Source: Symbiodinium natans (Eukaryota > Sar > Dinophyceae > Suessiales > Symbiodiniaceae). From it: a stretch of 40,422 bases of DNA. The notes under the pieces were generated by a model. That model worked only from the letters and a program-made list of their open reading frames with translations, was not told the DNA's origin and did no database searches. The position numbers and the translations under genes are program-made. Below are positions 34,746 through 40,422 of the stretch, piece after piece (positions within the stretch are counted from its first letter, which is position 1; each line of letters starts with the position of its first letter). The stretch lies in NCBI GenBank assembly GCA_905221605.1, contig CAJNDS010002509.1, forward strand, positions 282,177 through 322,598. Reading direction: 5' to 3'.

Positions 34746-37700
34746 GCGGTTTAGGGTTGACGGTTTAGAGTTTATAGGGTTTAGGGTTTAGGGTTTAGGG
34801 TTTAGGTCTGAACTCCTGGGATTCTGGAACCCTAACAGGGACTGTATCGAACTCAGGGGTTTCGGTTCAGAGGCTTCTAAGCGCTAAACCTGAAACCCTA
34901 AACCCTGTACCCTATAAACCCTATACCCTATACACCCTAAACTCAGCGGTGTATAGGACTCCCAAGGATCCGCGCCCACACAGAGAGAAATGCAGCGCGC
35001 GTGCGCGCCTGTCCGCAGGCACTTGGAGCAACTCTTCAGGATGAGGCGCGCGAGCGTCAGGATTTGGGGTCTTAGGGTTTGGGGTTTAGGGTTTAGGGTA
35101 GAGGGGTTTAGGGTATAGGGTTTAGGATTTAGGGTTTAGGGTTGGGCTTAGGGAGGTTTAGGGTTGAGGGTTTAGGGCTTCTTGGGCTGCTCTTTCGGCC
35201 CTAGAATATACCCCGAACTGAAAAAATCTAACATTGCGCCCCAGACCCGATGCCCCACAAACCCCCGTTAACACCAGACCCCAACCCCTAAACCCTGAAC
35301 CGTGAACCCTGAACCCTGAACCCTAAACCCTAAACCCTAAACCCTAAACCCTAAACCCTAAACCCTAAACCCTAAACCCTAAACCCTAAACCCTAAACCC
35401 TAAACCCTAAACCCTAAACCCTAAACCCTAAGCCAGGCCGAAGCCGAGGAGCGCACCTTGAAGGGCTTCGGAGACTTGGCGCCGGCGTCGCCGGCGCCGG
35501 TGGTCCACGTCATCCCAAGCTCCGCAGCCTGGCTTCAAGGGGGTTTAGGGTTTAGGGTTTGGGGTTTAGGGTTTGGGGTTTGGGGTTTAGGATTTAGGGT
35601 TTAGGGTCTATTGTTTAGGGTTTCGGGTTTGGGGTTTAGGGTTTAGGGTTTGGGGTTTAGGGTTTAGGGTTAGGGTTTGGGGTTTAGGGTTTAGGGTTTG
35701 GGGTTTGGGATTTAGGGTTTAGGGTTTATTGTTTAGGGTTTCGGGTTTGGGGTTTAGGGTTTAGGGTTTGGGGTTTAGGGTTTAGGGTTTGCAGTTTATT
35801 GTTTAGGGTTTAGGGGTTTAGGGTTTAGGGTTTGGGGTTTAGGGTTTAGGGATTGTGGTTTAGGGATTGAGGTTTAGGGTTAGGGTTTGGGGTTTGGGGT
35901 CGAGGGGGTAGGGTTTGGGGTTCAGGGTTTAGGGTTTGGGTTTTAATGGCGAAGGGTCTGCAGTTCCTTTCGGAGTCATGTTTTTTGTGTTCGGAACCCA
36001 AGGAATTGACAAAACATTTCAAGGGCAGTAGAGTGGGCTTCGGGGTGAGCATAGCTGTTCGGGTGTAGGGCTGGGATTTGGATAAAAAGCCCTGGCTGAT
36101 AGTATGTTTCGTTCTTGTTTTTCGGTCTTGGGGTGTTTTGGGCTTAGGTTGGCAGAAGCTTCCAGGCGGTGGCCGTATTATTACAGCTACACATGCAGGT
36201 AGGCTATGTCGTGTCATGTTCCGAGCGGATGTCGTTGTTTATATTTTTTTGCGCTTTGGCGCGTGAACACGCGTGAACGCCAGGCGGGCGGGCGGGCGGG
36301 CGGGCGTGCGTGGATGCGTCCGGGCGTGCGTCCGTGCGTGCGTGCATGCGTTCGTGCGTGGGTGCGTGAGTGGGTGGGTGGGTGGGTGGGTGTGTGTGTG
36401 TGTGCGCACGCGCGCACGCGTGTGTTTGCGTGCAACCCTGTATCGAAGGGCTTTATCCGAATTTAGTCTGAAATTGCCAGAGCACGAGTGACAAATCGAA
36501 TCTGGAGTCATTCCAGCCCGGAGTGTTCCTGTCAAGGTGTGAGAGCTGGCATCTGACGAGTATGATTTTTCGAAAACCTGGCAGTGAACTTCCGACGGAA
36601 CTCTAGTAGTAATCTTGAAGCGCTGACGTATGCAAGCAAGGGCCATTGCGGCGTTCGATGGTGTGAGTTTGTTTATGTTTCGTTGCGTGTTTGTTTCGCT
36701 CCGGCTTGGCGTTTGAGTCCGCTGCTTTTACCAGGGAATCCACCCATGATTAACCCTCGTGGTGTCAGCACAAGCCTAAACCCTAAACCCTAAACCCAGG
36801 TTTATAGCTTTTCCTTCAACGATGCGATCTCTGAACACCGCCGTAAGGAGCCCTCCGCGAGCCCCTCTGCCAAAGATGCGGAGGCTCTCGCCCGAAACCC
36901 CAAGCAGCCTATAGGCCCCAAACCCTAGGCCCCAAGCCCTAAACCCTAAGACTTACAAGCCATATACCCTAAGCCCCAAAAAGTGCCCCAAAAGGACCCT
37001 AACACTGGACCTCCCAACGCAGCCAGGGAGCCCAACCAGCAGCTCCCAAGATCTAATAAAGTAGAAGCCGAAGCCCAAACCCACAATTTGGAGTTTACCC
37101 CAACAGCCCCAACAACCACCAACCAGCACCAAGAGCAAGAACAGCACCATGAAACCATCCCCACGCCCCAATTGATGACTCATTCGCTCGGTACTTGATC
37201 GGGATCATGTCTGAGAGTTCATGTGCTTCACCTCGGTTTAGGGTTCAGGGCCTAGGGTTTAGGGTGTTCACTTTCGTTTTCAAGTCTATGAATCATCACC
37301 GCGGTGCACGAATCCTGTTTATGACTGGCTTGTTTCCGCGCGTTGCAAGGAATGCGCGAACACACCTAAAACGCCAACTACAAAGTTGAGTCTCGTGTTT
37401 TTGTTTGTCCTTACTTCTAGGTCCTGTGTTGTGCCTCCGTTCTGACGCCCAGGTGTATGCACCTGGTGAAAGACCAAGCCCGAACCCTGAGCCCGAATTC
37501 CCATCAACCCTACATTTTTCAAAGCGTAAACCTAAGGCCCTGTAACCCTAACTAAGCCCTAAACTCCTCATGTCTACACACCAAAAACCCTATCTTCGTA
37601 AGCCTTACTCACTAAGCCCTTGAGCCCAACCTAGCCTGGAACAAACACGCAACTCTCTGGCACCCTCTCTTTGACTACTAGTTGCTTGCAAGAGCCAGCC

Positions 37701-40270
37701 GAAACATAAAGAATAACAATCCCAATAATGCCCTTCCAAGGAAGAATGTGTGCACTTTTTGGAGGGGTTCTTCAGCAAATAGTAGTTAAGCCCTTTTCAC
37801 AAACCCTGACCCGTAGAGCCCCCCCGAAATCCCTACACCTAGGCCCTGACCCCTAAAACCCTAAGAACCCTGAGGCCCAAAACCCTAAATCCCCACAACC
37901 CCAAACCCCTAGAACCCCACAATCCTAAAGCCCTAAAACCCAAACACCCCAAAAAACTGAAACCCTAAAGCCACAAAAGTCCTACGACCCCAAAATAACC
38001 CCAAAACCCTGGAACCCTAAACCCCAAAACCCCCTGAAACCCCAAAACCCGCAACCCTAAACCCTAAACTCTAAACCCTGAACCCTAAACCCTAAACCTA
38101 AACCCTATACCCTAAACCCTAAACTCTAAACTCTAAACCCTAAACCCTATACCCTAAACCCTGAACCCTAAACCCTAAACCCTAAACTCTAAACCCTGAA
38201 ACCTAGACCCCAAAACCCCAAACCCAAAACCTCAAACCCTAAACCATAAACCCTAAACCCTAAACCCTAAACCCTAAACCCTAAACCCTAAACCCTAAAC
38301 CCTAAACCCTACACCCTAAACCTAAACCCTAAACCCTAAACCCTAAACCCTAAACCCTAAACCCTAAACCCTAAACCCTAAACCCTAAACCCTAAACCCT
38401 AACCCTAAACCCTAAACCCTAAACCCTAAACCCTAAACCCTAAACCCTAAACCCTAAACCCTAAACCCAAACAAAAACACAGCCCCTACACACCACAGAA
38501 CCATGGAGGGCAGCAGCACGCCGCCAGCTGCTGCCGACTCGGAGTCCCAGGTGGGGGTTTCCGAAATCAGGGGGGGGGGGGGGGGGGGTGGGGGGGTACC
38601 TTATGGGGGGGGGGGGGAGGGGTTCCCTATTATGGGTTTAGGGTTTAGGGTTTAGGGTTTAGGGCTTAGGGTACCTTATTGGGTCCTTTTTCGAAGCTTC
38701 GGGTTTCACGGGTTTTGGGTTGTAGGGTGTTGGGGGTGTGGGGGTGTTGGGGTGTTGGGGTGTTAGGCTCATGTTTCGGGTTGAGGGTCTGAACAGCCAC
38801 TGATCACAGCTGCTTCCCCATCCATCATGGACCACTCAAATATAAACCCTGAACCCGAAGCCTCAACCCAAATCCCTAATCCCTTGCTCGAGGCAGAGAG
38901 CGCGGAGGCTGCGGCTGAGGTGGGATGGTTTGGGGTTTAGGGACTCGGGGTTCTGCCCTTCAACCCCAGACCCCCCTAAATCCTAAACCCTAAAGCCTAA
39001 ACAAGCCCTAAGCCCTAAGCCCTAAACCCTAAGCCGCACATCAACAGGTCCCCTTGTGTCTCCTAGGTCTTCTCGGGGAGCACAACAGCCGCTTTGTGTT
39101 TGAACCATGGGCCCTTTATGAGTACTGTACAAGTGCTTGCTGCCCTAAAGGTCCAGGGTTTAAGTGGGCTATGGTGGATGGGGAAGCAGCTGTGATCAGT
39201 GTTTGTTCAGAAGAGAAGTTTTCAACTGCGAAGTAGGGATATTTAGGGTTTAGGGTTTAGGATAGCCTATGCCGGTTGAGGGGTATAGAGAGAAAAGCCA
39301 GAGACACAAAGCCGGAGCATGCAACCTGATGGAACACGTGCTCTCAATCGAGACCTATATTCTCCTATACGGGAACCAACTCCAGAAAATGTACCCAATC
39401 CCTGGCACAAGGCTGAAAGCCCGGAGGCTGCGCCTGAGGTGGGATGGTTGTGGGTTTACGTAGGGTTTAGGGTTTGGGGTTTAGGGTTTTTTTGGGTTTA
39501 GGGTTTAGGGTTTAGGGTTTAGGGTTTAGGGTTAGGGTTTAGGTTTAGGGTTTCTCCCCTTCAAACCCACAACCCCCAAAGCCCTCAACCCTACAAATTC
39601 CTGGTCTTCTCTCGGGTTCCTGAATGTTGCCCCATACCTTCTTCAACAGCTTCTGAAGTATGGGCCTTGTGTTTTATAGGGTTTAGGGTTTAGGGTTTGG
39701 GGTTTAGGGTTTAGGGTTTAGGGGTATATAAGGCTTCCCCCAAAAAGGGCCCATGCCATGAAACTGCCCTAGATACACGAATCCCAACTTACCTGAACAA
39801 CCTTGAGGGAACACATGGGGTGTATGTAGGGTAGCTTAAGTGTCCTGGAGAGGTCGAGGATTTCGGGCGTTGGGGCGCGCTAGGACCGGGAGTAGGCCCT
39901 TTTTTCCTTTTGTTAGGGTTGGGGTTCCCTTATAATCCCCTTAAAACCAAAAAGGGCACCCTTTTTATTCCTAGGTTGCTCCCGGGTCTAATAGGGTTTA
40001 GGGCTTAACCTTGAAGGCCATTAAAGTTTTGAAGGTTTTGTTTTGTGTTACTTGGGTTTAATGATTTTGATCTTTGTACCCATGCACTCTGAACAAGCTC
40101 TTAGCTAGGTAGGCCCTTTGGGAAACGTTGTCCCTTACTGGTTTCAGAGGGTCCTATGTAGGAATACTTTTCAGAGCTAAACCCCTTTAAGCCCTAAACC
40201 CTAAACCCTAAACCCTAAACCCTAAACCCCGAAGCCAGAGGCTGATGGCCCAGCCGATGAAGCTGAGGAG
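34691..40270 (+). CDS. Further exons: coiled-coil, acidic Ala/Pro/Glu-rich protein (same or next gene)
   Basis: Proposed exons: 34691-34745, 35019-35060 (or to 35045), 35437-35526, 36800-36883, 38509-38550, 38893-38919, 39412-39438 and 40241-40270, all in phase 0 after the first. The joined product has a helical charged part (SSKELKQ-ALGATLQDE-AEAEERTLKGFGD), then a low-complexity tail rich in Ala, Glu, Pro and Ser. I recognise no family. It may continue the large gene or be separate, with ATG at 34698 as its start. No stop is seen before the window ends. Confidence 0.5.
35019..35060 (+). CDS. Exon (ALGATLQDEARERQ)
   Basis: Acceptor TGTCCGCAG. The donor could be GA at 35061 or GC at 35046; both keep phase 0. 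It continues the helical sequence of the previous exon. Confidence 0.5.
35281..35432 (+). repeat. CCCTAAA array
   Basis: About 20 near-perfect heptamers ending 5 bases before the exon at 35437. Confidence 0.85.
35437..35526 (+). CDS. Exon (AEAEERTLKGFGDLAPASPA)
   Basis: The acceptor AG follows a CCCTAAA array directly. It reads on to PVVHVIPSSA. The donor GC at 35527 precedes a TTTAGGG array. The exon contains a GC-rich inverted repeat (35480-35500). Confidence 0.65.
35541..35940 (+). repeat. Higher-order TTTAGGG/TTTGGGG array
   Basis: Alternating TTTAGGG and TTTGGGG heptamers. GATTTAGGGTTTAGGG followed by TATTG recurs at 35591 and 35709, a 118-base period, with a partial third copy near 35797. 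Confidence 0.7.
36283..36425 (+). repeat. Cascade of GC-rich simple repeats
   Basis: Successive blocks of GGGC, GTGC, GTGG, TG and GCAC repeats. Open frames over it are artefacts. Confidence 0.8.
36800..36883 (+). CDS. Exon (VYSFSFNDAISEHRRKEPSA)
   Basis: The acceptor AG is formed by the last CCCTAAA copy (TAAACCCAG). It reads on to SPSAKDAE; the donor is GC at 36884. Another frame is open but less protein-like. Confidence 0.6.
37674..37786. mobile_element. Family F element, diverged
   Basis: GACTACTAGTTGCTTGCAAGA on the left and GGAGGGGTTCTTCAGCAAATAGTAG on the right. Confidence 0.5.
37850..38468 (+). repeat. Longest CCCTAAA tract
   Basis: Degenerate at the left (AACCC mixtures) and increasingly perfect toward the right, ending at the acceptor side of the intron before 38509. 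Confidence 0.8.
38509..38550 (+). CDS. Exon (GSSTPPAAADSESQ)
   Basis: Phase 0 with acceptor CATGGAG, donor GT at 38551. ACCATGG at 38500 has a good start context, so a new gene beginning here (MEGSSTPP) is a real alternative. Confidence 0.5.
38551..38892 (+). other. Intron with G tracts
   Basis: GT-AG. G runs at 38571-38596 and 38606-38618, a TTTAGGG array at 38634-38675 and GGGTGTTG copies at 38720-38770. Confidence 0.45.
38893..38919 (+). CDS. Exon (AESAEAAAE), 27 bases
   Basis: Phase 0, acceptor CTCGAG, donor GT at 38920 (GTGGGATGG). It is closely similar to 39412-39438, including the flanks. Confidence 0.45.
38920..39411 (+). other. Intron between duplicated exons
   Basis: GT-AG. CCCTAAA-type copies at 38985-39035 and short TTTAGGG near 39243-39260. 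The small open frames here have no support. Confidence 0.4.
39412..39438 (+). CDS. Exon (AESPEAAPE), 27 bases
   Basis: Phase 0, donor GT at 39439 in the same GAGGTGGGATGGTT context as the previous exon. A likely tandem duplicate. Confidence 0.45.
39439..40240 (+). other. Intron at the right side
   Basis: GT-AG. TTTAGGG arrays at 39462-39550 and 39680-39722, CCCTAAA at 40189-40228: an inverted pair. It contains an AGTAGGCCC element (39882-39990). Confidence 0.5.
39882..39990. mobile_element. Family B element
   Basis: Nearly identical to 32167-32273, ending CTAGGTTGCTCCCGGGTCTA, so these two copies are probably the youngest. Confidence 0.7.
40241..40270 (+). CDS. Exon (ADGPADEAEE), 30 bases
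   Basis: Acceptor AGCCAGAG after a CCCTAAA array, phase 0, donor GC at 40271. It continues the acidic low-complexity theme. The frame stays open beyond, so the end is uncertain. Confidence 0.45.
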
Positions 40271-40422
40271 GCCCCTGGTCTTCCTGCTCCGGGCTTGGCG
40301 TTTTGGGGTTTGGGAGTGTCAGGGTTTAGGGTTTGGGGTTTAGGGTTTCAGGTTTCAGGGTTTTGGGCTTTTGAGGTTTCGAGAGTTTCTGGGTTGAGGG
40401 TTTCAGGGTAGTTGGGTGTTTT

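Larger units (their letters stand above)
34746..35436 (+). other. Introns around the 35019 exon
   Basis: TTTAGGG near 34780-34805, CCCTAAA near 34895-34945, then TTTAGGG near 35085-35180 and a long CCCTAAA array at 35281-35432. Both flanking introns therefore carry inverted arrays. Confidence 0.5.
35527..36799 (+). other. Intron with higher-order telomere-like repeat and simple repeats
   Basis: GC-AG. TTTAGGG/TTTGGGG array at 35541-35940 with a 118-base period, then mixed sequence, then a simple-repeat cascade at 36283-36425. CCCTAAA copies occur just before the acceptor. Confidence 0.55.
36884..38508 (+). other. Intron with long CCCTAAA array
   Basis: GC-AG. Degenerate repeats at 36891-36950, a poly-C-type element at 37674-37786, and the window's longest CCCTAAA tract (37850-38468) just before the acceptor. 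Confidence 0.5.

Noticed and set aside
36206-36646. Frames on both strands over GGGC/GTGC/TG repeats
   Set aside because: Simple-repeat artefacts with no splice or start support.
37850-38468. A true chromosome end
   Set aside because: The arrays are interstitial, face both directions, and coding exons continue on both sides.

Overview
This window looks like nuclear DNA of a dinoflagellate. Telomere-like heptamers (TTTAGGG and its complement CCCTAAA) are scattered through all 40 kb. Genes lie on one strand and are cut into very short exons. Most intron 5' ends read GC or GA rather than GT, with AG|G at many junctions. A likely trans-splice acceptor precedes one start codon. The species cannot be named from the sequence.

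Layout, all on the + strand. (1) 1-6226: the 3' part of a voltage-gated potassium channel gene. The selectivity-filter exon (TVGYGD) and the S6-helix exon join through a split lysine codon, and coiled-coil exons follow. (2) 7510 to at least 33197: one gene rebuilt here from 26 exons of 21-98 bases. It starts with a signal peptide. The first 26 exons total 1478 coding bases in 25.7 kb; all 25 junctions keep frame and create no stop. The sequence resembles a family I associate with dinoflagellates (ARYVLHRLFVQRH, LAATLEHLIHDE, ESVDYLRELGALDESDP, PLHGRLFAQWLHHAFPREC); I know no function for it. (3) 34691 to the right edge: further phase-compatible exons with coiled-coil and acidic Ala/Pro/Glu-rich sequence, either the same gene or the next one.

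Intron 7 of the large gene (13870-20008) holds a 5.5 kb mobile element (about 14132-19663). Its ends are inverted repeats containing a C/G homopolymer. It carries a P-loop ATPase gene with one GC-AG intron, a transposase gene of the IS1595/ISXO2 type with a GT-AG intron and a one-base frame break, and a near-palindrome of about 545 bp.

Two intron patterns stand out. Several introns are flanked by 6-10 bp direct repeats (GAGGTGCTG, ACCAAGGAAG, CCAGGCTG), as expected if introns arrived by insertion with target-site duplication. Roughly ten introns have TTTAGGG arrays near the 5' end and CCCTAAA arrays near the 3' end, so each could fold into a long stem that brings the splice sites together. 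The introns also hold several families of small inverted-repeat elements, a 450 bp GC-rich minisatellite, a 182-base G-rich tract and several variant telomere-like arrays.

Exon calls rest on reading frame, phase, splice dinucleotides and remembered family resemblance; no alignment or transcript was available.
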